From the NCBI RefSeq assembly GCF_022374935.2, contig NZ_CP092430.2:1302001-1366000 (forward strand): a stretch of 64,000 nt of DNA, given 5' to 3'. This document shows positions 8,501-17,593 of the stretch, piece after piece. Every line of letters begins with the position of its first letter. The stretch's first letter is position 1. Below the pieces are notes generated by a model. It worked only from the letters and a program-made list of their open reading frames with translations, was not told the DNA's origin and did no database searches. A program made the translations under genes and the position numbers. The DNA is from Mycolicibacter virginiensis (GTDB taxonomy: Bacteria; Actinomycetota; Actinomycetes; Mycobacteriales; Mycobacteriaceae).

Positions 8501-11500
8501 ATGACACGCGCAGCGCGACCGCCCACCACGGGAATCGGTGGCCCACTCGAAGAACTGCTGGAACGCAGCGGCCGGTTCTTCACCCGGGGACAGATCTCGT
8601 CGGATCTGCGCACCGTCACCCACCGGGGCGGGCGGGAGGCCGACACCTTCTACCGGGACCGCTGGAGCCACGACAAGGTGGTCCGGTCTACTCACGGGGT
8701 CAACTGCACCGGGTCGTGTTCCTGGAAGATCTTCGTCAAGGACGGCATCATCACCTGGGAGAACCAGGCCACCGATTATCCCTCGGTGGGCCCGGACCGT
8801 CCCGAGTACGAGCCTCGCGGCTGCCCGCGCGGCGCCTCGTTCTCCTGGTACTCCTACTCGCCGACCCGGGTGCGTTACCCCTACGCGCGTGGCGCGCTGG
8901 TCGAGATGTTTCGGGAGGCCAAGGCGCGCCTGGGGGACCCGGTGCTGGCCTGGGCGGACATCCAGGCCGACCCCGAGCGTCGTCGGCGCTACCAGCAGGC
9001 CCGCGGTATGGGCGGCCTGATCCGGGTGACCTGGGCCGAAGCCACCGAGATGATCGCCGCCGCCCACGTGCACACCATCAAGACCTACGGTCCGGACCGG
9101 GTAGCGGGATTCTCCCCGATCCCGGCGATGTCGATGGTGTCGTTCGCCGCCGGGTCACGCTTCATCCAAATGCTCGGCGGGGTGATGACGTCCTTCTACG
9201 ACTGGTACGCCGACCTGCCGGTCGCCTCGCCGCAGGTGTTCGGCGACCAGACCGATGTCCCGGAATCCGGGGACTGGTGGGACGCGGCCTACCTGATGAT
9301 GTGGGGCTCCAACGTCCCGATCACCCGCACGCCCGACGCGCACTGGATGGCCGAGGTCCGCTACCGCGGCACCAAGGTGGTCACCGTCAGCCCGGACTAC
9401 GCCGACAACACTAAGTTCGCCGACGAGTGGATGCCGTGTGCGGCCGGAACCGACGGCGCGCTGGCGATGGCGATGGGCCACGTGATCCTCACCGAGTGCT
9501 ACGTCAAGCAAGAGGTGCCCTTCTTCACCGACTACGTGCGCCGCTACACCGACCTGCCGTTCCTGATCAAGCTGGAGGAACGCGACGGCCGACTGGTTCC
9601 GGGAAAGAACCTGACCGCCGCCGACCTGGGCGGGGATCTGGCGGACGTCGAGAACGCGGCGTTCAAACCGGCCCTGCTGGATGAGGCCACCGACACCGTT
9701 GCGGTGCCCCACGGCTCGCTGGGCTTCCGCTGGGGCGACGACGGCATCGGCAAATGGAACCTGGACCTGGGCGAGCTGCGGCCGGCATTGACCGTCAAGA
9801 ACCCGAAATTCCTTAACGGCGATCAGCCCGCCGCGCTGGTCTCGCTGCCCGGTTTCGACACCGTTACCGGCCACGGCACCATCGTCGAGCGCGGGGTGCC
9901 GGTGCGTCAGGTCGGTGAGCACCTGGTCTGCACGGTGTTCGACCTGATGCTGGCCAACTACTCGGTGCGCCGGCCCTGGCTGCCCGGCGAATGGCCGACC
10001 GGCTACGACGACGACACACAGGTCAACACCCCCGCGTGGCAGGAGTCGATCACCGGGGTCTCGGCCTCGCAGGCGATCCGGATCGCGCGCGAATTCGCCC
10101 GCAACGCAGAAGAATCCGGTGGCCGGTCGATGATCATCATGGGCAGCGGCATCTGCCAGTGGTTCCACGGCGACGCCACCTACCGGGCGGTGCTCGCGCT
10201 GCTGATGCTCACCGGATCGATGGGACGCAACGGCGGCGGCTGGGCGCACTACGTCGGCCAGGAGAAGGTGCGCCCGCTGACCGGGTGGCAGACGATGGCC
10301 GCAGGCAGCGACTGGACGCGCCCGCCGCGCCAGGTGCCGGGCACCTCCTACTGGTATGCCCACACCGATCAGTGGCGCTACGACGCCTACGGCGCGGAGA
10401 AGCTGACCACCCCGCTCGGACGCGGCCGATTCGACGGCCGACACACGATGGACATCCTGGCGTCGGCCACCGCGATGGGCTGGAGCCCGTTCTATCCGCA
10501 GTTCGACCGGTCCAGCCTGGATGTCGCCGACGAGGCCGACACCGCCGGCCGTGACGCGGGGGAGTACGTCGCCGAGCGACTCGCCGCCGGTGACTTGAAG
10601 CTGTCGGTCACCGATCCGGACAACCCGGTGAACTGGCCGCGCGTGCTCACGGTGTGGCGGGCCAACCTCATCGGCGCGTCCGGCAAGGGCGGCGAGTACT
10701 TCCTCAAGCATCTGCTGGGCACCGACGCCAGCGTGATCGGCGAGCCGCCCGCCGGCGGGGTGAAACCGGCCGATGTGCGCTGGGACAGCGACATTCCCGA
10801 GGGCAAGCTCGATCTGCTCATGTCGATCGACTTCCGAATGACCTCCACCACCCTGATGTCCGACGTCGTGCTGCCGGCGGCCACCTGGTACGAGAAGGCC
10901 GACCTGTCGTCGACCGACATGCACCCCTACGTGCACTCGTTCAGCGCGGCGATCGACCCGCCGTGGGAGACCCGCAGTGACTTCGACGCATTCGGCGCGA
11001 TCGCGCGGACGTTCAGCGCATTGGCGGTTAAGCACCTGGGCGTGCGCAATGACGTCGTGCTGACCGCGATGCAGCACGACACCGCGGATGCGATGGCCTA
11101 TCCCGACGGAACCGAGCGTGACTGGTTGCGCAACGGCGAGACGCCGGTGCCCGGCAAGACCATGCCCAAAGTGACTGTGGTGGAGCGTGATTACACCGCC
11201 ATTGCTGACATGTGGCAGTCCCTTGGACCGCTGGTGGACACCTTGGGGCTGACCACCAAGGGCTACACCGTGTTTCCGCACGAAGAGGTCGAGGAATTGG
11301 CCGCCAAGTTCGGGGTGATGAAATCCGGTGCCGGCACCGGGCGCCCCGCGCTCACCACCGCGACCCGGATGGCCGACACCGTGCTGGCGCTGTCGGGCAC
11401 CACCAACGGCCGGATCGCGACGGAGGGTTTCCGGGAACTGGAGAAACGCACCGGCCAGCGGCTAGCGCACCTGTCCGAGGGCAGCGAGGAGAAGCGGATC

Positions 11501-12223
11501 ACCTACGCCGACACCCAGGCGCGGCCGGTGCCGGTGGTCACCAGCCCGGAGTGGTCCGGCAGCGAGACCGGGGGACGGCGCTACGCCCCGTTCACGATCA
11601 ACATCGAATGCCTCAAGCCGTTCCACACCCTGACCGGCCGGATGCACTTCTACACCGCGCACGACTGGATCGAGGAACTCGGCGAACATCTACCGGTATA
11701 CCGCCCGCCGCTGGACATGGCGCGGCTGTTCGATGCCCCCGAACTCGGCGAGACCGGTGACGGCATCGGGATCACCGTGCGGTACCTGACCCCGCACTCG
11801 AAGTGGTCGTTCCACTCCACCTACCAGGACAACCTGTACATGCTGTCGCTGTCGCGCGGCGGCCCCACCATGTGGATGAGCCCGGGCGATGCCGCGAAAA
11901 TCGGTGTCAAGGACAACGATTGGATCGAAGCCGTCAACGTCAACGGCGTCTTCGTCGGCCGTGCGATCGTCAGTCAGCGGATGCCCGACGGCGTGGTGTT
12001 CGTCTACCACGTGCAGGAGCGCACCGTGGACACTCCGCGGGCCGAGACCAACAACAAGCGTGGCGGCACCCACAACTCGTTGACCCGGATCCGGGTCAAG
12101 CCCAGTCACCTGGCCGGTGGCTACGGCCAGCACGCGTTCGCATTCAACTACCTGGGACCGACCGGCAATCAGCGCGACGAGGTGACGGTGGTGCGGCGCC
12201 GCAGCCAGGACGTGAGGTATTAG
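8501..12223 (+). CDS. narG: Respiratory nitrate reductase alpha subunit
   Basis: 1240 residues, the usual length for NarG. The molybdo-bis-MGD catalytic subunit reduces nitrate to nitrite on the cytoplasmic membrane. The FS0 cluster ligands start with His in STHGVNCTGSCSWK (H-x3-C-x3-C) and end with the Cys of EPRGCPRGASFSW. Other conserved blocks: SPIPAMSMVS, MWGSNVPITRTPDAHW, GSGICQWFHGDATYR, and the C-terminal MopB domain with LTPHSKWSFHSTYQDN. ATG at 8501 is preceded by AAGGAG (8486-8491); no Tat signal is present, as expected for the cytoplasm-facing type. First gene of narGHJI; narH begins 4 bp after the stop. Confidence 0.98.
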   Translation: MTRAARPPTTGIGGPLEELLERSGRFFTRGQISSDLRTVTHRGGREADTFYRDRWSHDKVVRSTHGVNCTGSCSWKIFVKDGIITWENQATDYPSVGPDRPEYEPRGCPRGASFSWYSYSPTRVRYPYARGALVEMFREAKARLGDPVLAWADIQADPERRRRYQQARGMGGLIRVTWAEATEMIAAAHVHTIKTYGPDRVAGFSPIPAMSMVSFAAGSRFIQMLGGVMTSFYDWYADLPVASPQVFGDQTDVPESGDWWDAAYLMMWGSNVPITRTPDAHWMAEVRYRGTKVVTVSPDYADNTKFADEWMPCAAGTDGALAMAMGHVILTECYVKQEVPFFTDYVRRYTDLPFLIKLEERDGRLVPGKNLTAADLGGDLADVENAAFKPALLDEATDTVAVPHGSLGFRWGDDGIGKWNLDLGELRPALTVKNPKFLNGDQPAALVSLPGFDTVTGHGTIVERGVPVRQVGEHLVCTVFDLMLANYSVRRPWLPGEWPTGYDDDTQVNTPAWQESITGVSASQAIRIAREFARNAEESGGRSMIIMGSGICQWFHGDATYRAVLALLMLTGSMGRNGGGWAHYVGQEKVRPLTGWQTMAAGSDWTRPPRQVPGTSYWYAHTDQWRYDAYGAEKLTTPLGRGRFDGRHTMDILASATAMGWSPFYPQFDRSSLDVADEADTAGRDAGEYVAERLAAGDLKLSVTDPDNPVNWPRVLTVWRANLIGASGKGGEYFLKHLLGTDASVIGEPPAGGVKPADVRWDSDIPEGKLDLLMSIDFRMTSTTLMSDVVLPAATWYEKADLSSTDMHPYVHSFSAAIDPPWETRSDFDAFGAIARTFSALAVKHLGVRNDVVLTAMQHDTADAMAYPDGTERDWLRNGETPVPGKTMPKVTVVERDYTAIADMWQSLGPLVDTLGLTTKGYTVFPHEEVEELAAKFGVMKSGAGTGRPALTTATRMADTVLALSGTTNGRIATEGFRELEKRTGQRLAHLSEGSEEKRITYADTQARPVPVVTSPEWSGSETGGRRYAPFTINIECLKPFHTLTGRMHFYTAHDWIEELGEHLPVYRPPLDMARLFDAPELGETGDGIGITVRYLTPHSKWSFHSTYQDNLYMLSLSRGGPTMWMSPGDAAKIGVKDNDWIEAVNVNGVFVGRAIVSQRMPDGVVFVYHVQERTVDTPRAETNNKRGGTHNSLTRIRVKPSHLAGGYGQHAFAFNYLGPTGNQRDEVTVVRRRSQDVRY

Positions 12224-12227
12224 TGCG

Positions 12228-13835
12228 ATGAAAGTAATGGCGCAGATGGCCATGGTGATGAACCTGGACAAATGTATTGGGTGCCATACCTGTTCGGTGA
12301 CCTGCAAACAGGCCTGGACCAACCGTGGGGGCACCGAGTATGTCTGGTTCAACAATGTCGAAACCCGCCCCGGCGGTGGCTATCCGCGGACCTATGAAGA
12401 CCAGGGCCGCTGGAAGGGCGGTTGGACGCTGGACAAGAAGGGTCGGTTGCGTCTGCTGGCCGGCGGCCGGCTGCACAAGCTGCTGAATATCTTCGCCAAC
12501 CCCAACCTGCCTGGCTTGAAGGACTACTACGAGCCGTGGACCTACGACTACGAGAACCTGACCGCTGCGCCGCTGGGCGACACCATTCCGGTTGCGGCGC
12601 CGAAGAGTTCGATCACCGGCGAGCCGATGAAGATCCAGTGGGGACCGAACTGGGACGACAACCTCGCCGGCGCACCGGAGACCCTGGTCAACGACCCGAT
12701 TCTGGCGAAGGTCAGTGACCAGGTCAAAAGCGAGTTCGAAGAGACCTTCATGTTCTACCTGCCGCGGATCTGTGAACACTGCCTGAATCCGTCGTGCGTG
12801 GCATCGTGCCCGACCGGGGCCATCTACAAACGTGAAGAAGACGGCATCGTGCTGGTCGACCAGGACCGCTGTCGTGGTTGGCGGTTGTGCGTGTCGGGGT
12901 GCCCGTACAAGAAGGTGTACTTCAACCACAAGACCGGCAAAGCCGAGAAGTGCCATTTCTGTTACCCGCGTATCGAAGTCGGCCTGCCCACGGTGTGCTC
13001 GGAGACCTGCGTGGGGCGGCTGCGCTACATCGGCCTGGTGCTCTACGACGCCGACAAGGTGCTCGAGGCGGCTTCGGTCGACGACGACACCCACCTGTAT
13101 GAGGCGCAGCGCGGCGTGTTCCTGGACCCGACCGATCCGCAGGTGATCGCGGGCGCACGTGCCGAGGGGATCTCGGACGCTTGGATCGAGGCCGCGCAGC
13201 GGTCGCCGATCTACGCGTTGATCAACACTTACAAGGTGGCGTTGCCGCTGCACCCGGAGTACCGGACCATGCCGATGGTCTGGTACATCCCGCCGCTGTC
13301 GCCGGTGGTCGACGCCGTCAGTCGCGACGGGCACGACGGGGAAGATCTGGGCAACCTGTTCGGGGCGCTGTCCGCGTTGCGTATTCCGATGGCCTACCTC
13401 GCCGAACTGTTCACCGCCGGCGACACCGGTGTGATCGAGGATGTGTTGCGCCGGCTGGCGGCGATGCGCTCCTACATGCGCGACATCAGCCTGGGCCGCG
13501 AGACCCAGCCGCACATACCCGCCTCGGTCGGTATGACCGAGGAAGAGATGTACAACATGTACCGCCTGCTCGCGATCGCGAAATATGAAGAGCGTTACGT
13601 GATTCCCACCGCCTACAGCCAACAGGCGCACGACCTCGAACACCTGGGCTGCTCGATCACCGGCGGACCGGAGGCGTACGAGGAGGATCCCTTCGTCGGC
13701 ACCGATGACGTCGCGAAGACGTCGTTCCATCTGGTCGAGAACGGGCACGCGCAGCGGCCGCGAGGCCGGACCAACCTGCTCAACTGGGGCGGCGGCGAAC
13801 AGGCCGTGCCGGAGATGTTCCCGGAGCACCAGTGA
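12228..13835 (+). CDS. narH: Respiratory nitrate reductase beta subunit
   Basis: 535 residues from ATG 12228. Electron-transfer subunit with four Fe-S clusters. The Cys groups are DKCIGCHTCSVTCKQAW, ICEHCLNPSCVASCPTGA, CRGWRLCVSGCPYKK and KCHFCYPRIEVG. In the third group Trp replaces one Cys (C-R-G-W), which is the known reason one cluster is 3Fe-4S in NarH. The C-terminal region interacting with NarG is complete (EEMYNMYRLLAIAKYEERYVIP). The stop overlaps the narJ start (GTGA at 13832). Confidence 0.98.
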   Translation: MKVMAQMAMVMNLDKCIGCHTCSVTCKQAWTNRGGTEYVWFNNVETRPGGGYPRTYEDQGRWKGGWTLDKKGRLRLLAGGRLHKLLNIFANPNLPGLKDYYEPWTYDYENLTAAPLGDTIPVAAPKSSITGEPMKIQWGPNWDDNLAGAPETLVNDPILAKVSDQVKSEFEETFMFYLPRICEHCLNPSCVASCPTGAIYKREEDGIVLVDQDRCRGWRLCVSGCPYKKVYFNHKTGKAEKCHFCYPRIEVGLPTVCSETCVGRLRYIGLVLYDADKVLEAASVDDDTHLYEAQRGVFLDPTDPQVIAGARAEGISDAWIEAAQRSPIYALINTYKVALPLHPEYRTMPMVWYIPPLSPVVDAVSRDGHDGEDLGNLFGALSALRIPMAYLAELFTAGDTGVIEDVLRRLAAMRSYMRDISLGRETQPHIPASVGMTEEEMYNMYRLLAIAKYEERYVIPTAYSQQAHDLEHLGCSITGGPEAYEEDPFVGTDDVAKTSFHLVENGHAQRPRGRTNLLNWGGGEQAVPEMFPEHQ

Positions 13836-14500
13836 AGCGATTCATTCACTCCCTGCGACGCCCGCCCGATGGACCCGCCGACCGGGCGGTGTGGCAGGCG
13901 GCGTCGTTGCTGCTGTCCTACCCCGACGAGCAACTGCCGCAGCGGCTCGACGCCGTCGAGGCATTGCTCGCTCACGCCGGCGCGCCGGCGGCGAATCTGT
14001 TGCGGCGCACGGTCGCCGCGCTGCGCGCAGCGGACCCGATGACCGCCGCCGTCGACTACGTCGAAACCTTCGACATGCGGCGGCGCTCGACGATGTTTCT
14101 GACCTACTGGACCGGTGGTGACACCCGCAACCGGGGGATGCAGATGCTGGCCTTCGCCACCGCCTACCGCGAGGCCGGCGCTGAGCCACCGGTGGGCGAG
14201 GCGCCCGACCACCTGCCGGTGGTGCTGGAGTTCGCCGCGACAGTGGATCCGCAGGCCGGCCGTCGGCTGCTGCTGGCGCACCGCACGCCGATCGATGTCC
14301 TGCACCGTGCGTTGAGCGAAGTTGGGTCGCCGTATGCCTTCGCGGTGGGCGCAGTCTGCGAGACGCTCCCGGCGGCGACCGATCAGGAGGTGCAGAACGT
14401 GAGTCAGCTGATGGCGTCCGGTCCGCCCGCGGAAGCTGTTGGGCTTCAACCCTTCACGGCAGCTGTTTCGCTCGGGATGCCGAAGGTGCCGATCCGATGA
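13832..14500 (+). CDS. narJ: Nitrate reductase assembly chaperone NarJ
   Basis: 222 residues from GTG 13832. The TorD/NarJ-type helical chaperone needed to insert the molybdenum cofactor into NarG; it does not stay in the final complex. Recognisable segments: AVWQAASLLLSYPDEQLPQRL at the start, YVETFDMRRRSTMFLTYW (the conserved NarJ core) and GEAPDHLPVVLEFAA. Both ends overlap neighbours by 4 bp, giving a tightly coupled operon. Confidence 0.95.
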   Translation: MKRFIHSLRRPPDGPADRAVWQAASLLLSYPDEQLPQRLDAVEALLAHAGAPAANLLRRTVAALRAADPMTAAVDYVETFDMRRRSTMFLTYWTGGDTRNRGMQMLAFATAYREAGAEPPVGEAPDHLPVVLEFAATVDPQAGRRLLLAHRTPIDVLHRALSEVGSPYAFAVGAVCETLPAATDQEVQNVSQLMASGPPAEAVGLQPFTAAVSLGMPKVPIR

Positions 14501-15246
14501 CCGACGTCACCCTCACCAGCCCCGCGGAGCTGTGGTGGGACATCGTGCCGTACTTCGTGCTGGCCATCGCGGGCGTCGCCACCTGGTGGCGGTACAAGTA
14601 CGACAAGTTCGGCTGGACCACCCGCTCGTCGCAGCTGTATGAGTCCAAGCTGCTGCGGATCGGCAGCCCGATGTTCCACTTCGGCAGCTTCGTGGTGATC
14701 GCAGGGCACATCATGGGCCTCTTCGTCCCGGAGTCGTGGACCGAAGCGCTGGGCATGAGCGACCGGCTCTATCACCTGCAGGCGCTGATCCTGGGACTGC
14801 CCGCCGGCATCGCCACGCTGATCGGGGTGGGGCTGCTGATCTACCGGCGTCGTACCGAGCGCTCGGTGTTCAACGCCACCAGTGTCAGCGACAAGCTGAT
14901 GTATGCGGTGCTGGTGTGCGCGCTGGTGGTCGGGATGAGCTGCACCCTGATGGGCACCACGACCTACGGCGAGGAACATGACTACCGGCAGACGGTCTCG
15001 GTCTGGTTCCGGTCGATCTTTACGCTCGATCCACGGGGCGATCTGATGCTGCAGGCGCCGCTGTATTTTCAGGTTCACGTCATGATTGCGTTGACTTTGT
15101 TCGCGCTGTGGCCGTTCACTCGTCTGGTGCACGCTTTCAGCGCGCCGATCGGGTATCTGTTTCGGCCGTACATCGTCTACCGCAGCCGCGACGTCGCTAG
15201 GAGGAATCAGCCGATGGGTTCACGACCGCAACGGAGGGGCTGGTGA
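14497..15246 (+). CDS. narI: Respiratory nitrate reductase gamma subunit (cytochrome b)
   Basis: 249 residues from ATG 14497. Membrane subunit that oxidises menaquinol and passes electrons to NarH. Five hydrophobic helices; haem-ligand histidines appear in GSPMFHFGSF, VVIAGHIMG, YFQVHVMIAL and RLVHAFSAP. The C-terminal tail is basic (YRSRDVARRNQ). The following DUF732 gene starts inside its stop (GTGA at 15243), so that gene is translationally attached to the nar operon here. Confidence 0.97.
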   Translation: MTDVTLTSPAELWWDIVPYFVLAIAGVATWWRYKYDKFGWTTRSSQLYESKLLRIGSPMFHFGSFVVIAGHIMGLFVPESWTEALGMSDRLYHLQALILGLPAGIATLIGVGLLIYRRRTERSVFNATSVSDKLMYAVLVCALVVGMSCTLMGTTTYGEEHDYRQTVSVWFRSIFTLDPRGDLMLQAPLYFQVHVMIALTLFALWPFTRLVHAFSAPIGYLFRPYIVYRSRDVARRNQPMGSRPQRRGW

Positions 15247-15560
15247 GAATCCGCGCGGCGCTTATCGGCGCGCTCGGCTGTGTCTGCTTCGCAGCGCCGG
15301 CTCAGGCCGATCCCTCCGAGACCGACACCGCTTTCCTGGTGTCCTTGCGGGCGGCCGGTATCACCTACAACAACGCTGACCAGGCCATCATCACCGCGAA
15401 GATGGTGTGCGGGTTCATCGCCGAAGGCCAGCCCAGCCCGCAGGTGCTCGAGGGCCTCAAGGCGCGAAACCCCGGCCTGACGACCGAGCACGGAACCCAG
15501 TTCGTGGGGATCGCCGCCCAGGTCTACTGCCCCGATCAGCTGGTGCGCAACGGCACCTAG
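15243..15560 (+). CDS. Secreted DUF732 protein attached to the nar operon
   Basis: 105 residues from GTG 15243. Signal peptide RAALIGALGCVCFAAPAQA-DP, then a DUF732 domain: DTAFLVSLRAAGITYNNADQAIITAKMVCGF and a second Cys in AAQVYCPDQL. The family has no assigned function; the fold is a small helical, disulfide-bonded exported protein. The 4-bp overlap with narI suggests cotranslation; in M. tuberculosis typA follows narI instead, so this gene belongs to the inserted segment. It converges with the TetR gene, overlapping by 4 bp. Confidence 0.88.
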   Translation: MRIRAALIGALGCVCFAAPAQADPSETDTAFLVSLRAAGITYNNADQAIITAKMVCGFIAEGQPSPQVLEGLKARNPGLTTEHGTQFVGIAAQVYCPDQLVRNGT

Positions 15561-16207
15561 TGCGCGCCCTGGCGGGTCTGTCGGTCGCGGGGCCGGAGCT
15601 TCTCCAACTCATCGGTGATCAGTGCCTCGATCCGGCCGGGTGGGAACCTGGCGGGTTCGCTGACCGCATGCAATGCCAGGCCGTCGACGAGGGCGCAGAG
15701 CACGTCGCACTGCGCCGCGGGGTCGAAATCCGTCCGCAGCGAGCCGTTGCGTTGGCCGTTGGCCAGCAGTGACCGGATGCCGTTGCGGATCGCCCCGTAG
15801 CGAGTCTGGAAGGCGGCCGCGAACGCGGGCTCTGTCTCCGCGCTGGCGAGTACCTGGGCGTAGAAGCGTGGCATCACCTGCTTGGCTTCGGTGGTAGGTA
15901 GCGGGATCACGCACATCCGGCGGAGCCCTTCGAAGGTGTCCGGCATCGCCAGCGCCTGGGCAAGCAGATCCTCGAACGGGCCGAGAACGGCGTCGGCGGC
16001 GGCCACCAGCAGCTCTTCCTTGCCGCTGAAGTGGTGCATCACTACACCGGTCGTGTAGCCGATCTCGCGGGCGATCGAGCGCAGCGAGGCGCCGGACAGT
16101 CCGTCGCGGGCGATCACACGCACCGCGGCGTCGGCGACTTCGGCCCGCCGGGCACCGGTGGACGGCGCCGCTGGCCGCGACGCCGGGGCGGATTCGCTGA
16201 GGGACAT
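15557..16207 (-). CDS. TetR/BetI-type transcriptional regulator divergent from the dioxygenase gene
   Basis: 216 residues from ATG 16207 with GGAGCAAG upstream. The HTH is ARDGLSGASLRSIAREIGYT followed by TGVVMHHFSGKEELLVAAAD (about residues 30-70), close to BetI-type repressors. The C-terminal ligand domain contains the dimer helices with LCALVDGLALHAV. It is divergent from the phytanoyl-CoA dioxygenase gene, and two similar dyads fill the shared promoter (16251-16284). It most likely represses both itself and the dioxygenase-Rid pair. The ligand is unknown. Confidence 0.9.
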   Translation of the reverse strand: MSLSESAPASRPAAPSTGARRAEVADAAVRVIARDGLSGASLRSIAREIGYTTGVVMHHFSGKEELLVAAADAVLGPFEDLLAQALAMPDTFEGLRRMCVIPLPTTEAKQVMPRFYAQVLASAETEPAFAAAFQTRYGAIRNGIRSLLANGQRNGSLRTDFDPAAQCDVLCALVDGLALHAVSEPARFPPGRIEALITDELEKLRPRDRQTRQGAH

Positions 16208-16250
16208 CGACTTGCTCCGGGGGCTTGACAACGGGAAAAACCTGACCGAG

Positions 16251-16284
16251 CATAACACTCGTTACGATCATCACAACTGTTATG
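16251..16284. promoter_or_regulatory. Two dyad operators CATAAC-N4-GTTATG between tetR and the dioxygenase gene
   Basis: Copy 1 (16251-16266) reads CATAACACTCGTTACG and copy 2 (16269-16284) CATCACAACTGTTATG; each matches the dyad with one mismatch, and their centres are 18 bp apart. On the minus strand TTGTGA (16276-16271) and TATGCT (16254-16249) are spaced 16 bp and both lie within or touch the dyads, a plausible tetR promoter. On the plus strand TTGACA at 16225-16230 could be the -35 for the dioxygenase gene. The arrangement fits autorepression by the adjacent TetR protein. Confidence 0.6.
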
Positions 16285-16295
16285 AGGTAAAGGTC

Positions 16296-17126
16296 ATGCA
16301 GGTAACCGAGCAACTGAAGCAGGACTTGGCCGTCGAGGGGGCCGTCGTCGCCCGGGGCCTATTCGACGCCGAACAGCTGCGCCGGGTCCGGCAGAGCTAC
16401 GACTACGGGATCGCCCACCCGAGTCCGCAAGCCAAACGCGTCTATCCGGGCACCCCCGACGAACACTTCAACGAGTACGGCAACCCGGACAACATCGAGC
16501 AGTACCTCATGCTGATCAAGGACCTCGGCCTCGCCGACTTAGCGGCGTCGCTGTGGGACTCCGAACACGTCTGGTTCCTGGGCGAGGAGCTCTTCATGAA
16601 GAAGGGCGGCAAGGCCGGCCGCTCACCCTGGCATCAGGACACCTCCTACATGCCGGCCAACGGTCCGCACCTGCTCAACATCTGGATCAGCTTCGAAAAG
16701 CTGCCAAGGCGCAATGCGCTCGAGTTCGTCCGGGGTTCGCACCTCGGAACCCAATACGACGGCACCTCTTACACCGACCCGTCCGATCCCACCAAGCCAC
16801 TGTGGGGCAACGGTGAATGGCCTCAGCTGCCCGACATCCAAGCCGACCGCGCCCAGGACGCCGCGTCGTGGGACGTCGTCTCCTGGGACCTGGAGCCCGG
16901 CGACGCGCTGGTGTTCCACTCCGGGATCCTGCACGGCGGTGCCCCGGTGACACCGGACTGCCCGGACCGCCACACCTTGGTCTTGCGCTTCTTCGGCGAC
17001 AAACTGTCCTACCGGCCGTTACCGTCGACCAAGCCCGACTTCGGACATGACATCAGCGGCCTCAACGACCCGACGCTCAGGCCGGGCGACCCATATCACC
17101 CCGAATACTTCGCCCAGCTGCGCTGA
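16296..17126 (+). CDS. Phytanoyl-CoA dioxygenase (PhyH) family Fe(II)/2-oxoglutarate oxygenase
   Basis: 276 residues from ATG 16296, preceded by AAAGG. The double-stranded beta-helix iron site is complete: H-x-D in SPWHQDTSY (near residues 112-114), the distal His in FHSGILHGGAPV and the 2-oxoglutarate-binding Arg in HTLVLRFFGD. Such enzymes hydroxylate diverse small molecules; the CoA substrate of human PhyH is not implied. It is followed 44 bp later by a Rid-family gene, and the divergent TetR gene probably controls both. The segment EFVRGSHLGTQYDGTS is typical of bacterial PhyH proteins. The substrate is unknown. Confidence 0.9.
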   Translation: MQVTEQLKQDLAVEGAVVARGLFDAEQLRRVRQSYDYGIAHPSPQAKRVYPGTPDEHFNEYGNPDNIEQYLMLIKDLGLADLAASLWDSEHVWFLGEELFMKKGGKAGRSPWHQDTSYMPANGPHLLNIWISFEKLPRRNALEFVRGSHLGTQYDGTSYTDPSDPTKPLWGNGEWPQLPDIQADRAQDAASWDVVSWDLEPGDALVFHSGILHGGAPVTPDCPDRHTLVLRFFGDKLSYRPLPSTKPDFGHDISGLNDPTLRPGDPYHPEYFAQLR

Positions 17127-17170
17127 ACCGGCCCCTGAATCGGACAACCTGAATCGGACAAGGAGCAACC

Positions 17171-17554
17171 ATGAAGGTCGTGATTCCCGAGTGGATGAAG
17201 CCGATCTACACCAATTTTCACTACGCGCCGGCCGTAGTCGTCGGAGATCAGCTGCGCTGCTCGGGCATGATCGGCATCCGGCCTGACCTTTCGGTGCCGG
17301 AAGACCCCACCGAGCAGATCACCCTGGCCTTCGAGAATCTGCGCGGTCTGCTCGGCGAGGTGGGCCTGACCTTCGCCGACGTCGTCGAGATGACCACCTA
17401 CCACGTCGGGCTCTCGGAGCAGATCGACAAATTCATCGCCGTCAAGGACGCCTACGTATCTGCCCCGTACCCCGCCTGGACAGCCGTCGGGATCTCCGAA
17501 CTGGCCATCCCGGGGGCGGTGGTTGAAATTCGGATCACCGCACAGCTGAGCTGA
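17171..17554 (+). CDS. Rid (YjgF/YER057c/UK114) family protein lacking the RidA arginine
   Basis: 127 residues from ATG 17171 with AAGGAG at 17158-17163. The chorismate-mutase-like Rid fold shows in LRCSGMIGIRPDLSVPEDP, QITLAFENLRGLLGEVGL and VVEMTTYHVGL. Canonical RidA deaminates enamines/imines and needs an Arg in a PARSxV motif; here that position reads YPAWTAVG, so the Arg is Trp. That places it with the non-deaminating Rid subgroups often linked to catabolic clusters. An Arg occurs further on (VVEIRITAQ). Likely in one transcript with the dioxygenase gene. Confidence 0.85.
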   Translation: MKVVIPEWMKPIYTNFHYAPAVVVGDQLRCSGMIGIRPDLSVPEDPTEQITLAFENLRGLLGEVGLTFADVVEMTTYHVGLSEQIDKFIAVKDAYVSAPYPAWTAVGISELAIPGAVVEIRITAQLS

Positions 17555-17593
17555 GCTGCGCGCGCCGGCGGGGCTCGGCATAAAGTTACAGAC

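Noticed and set aside
9155..11281. Long open frame antisense to narG (over 700 codons)
   Set aside because: It is the mirror of narG codon bias in GC-rich DNA; its translation is Arg/His/Gly-rich without any family motif, and narG is certain.
12144..13829. 561-codon frame antisense to narH
   Set aside because: The opposite strand has all Fe-S cysteine motifs of NarH; the antisense product shows none.
16158..16295. Longer N-terminus for the dioxygenase
   Set aside because: The frame is open upstream, but it would overlap the TetR gene and erase the shared operator region; ATG 16296 has a ribosome binding site and the expected family start.
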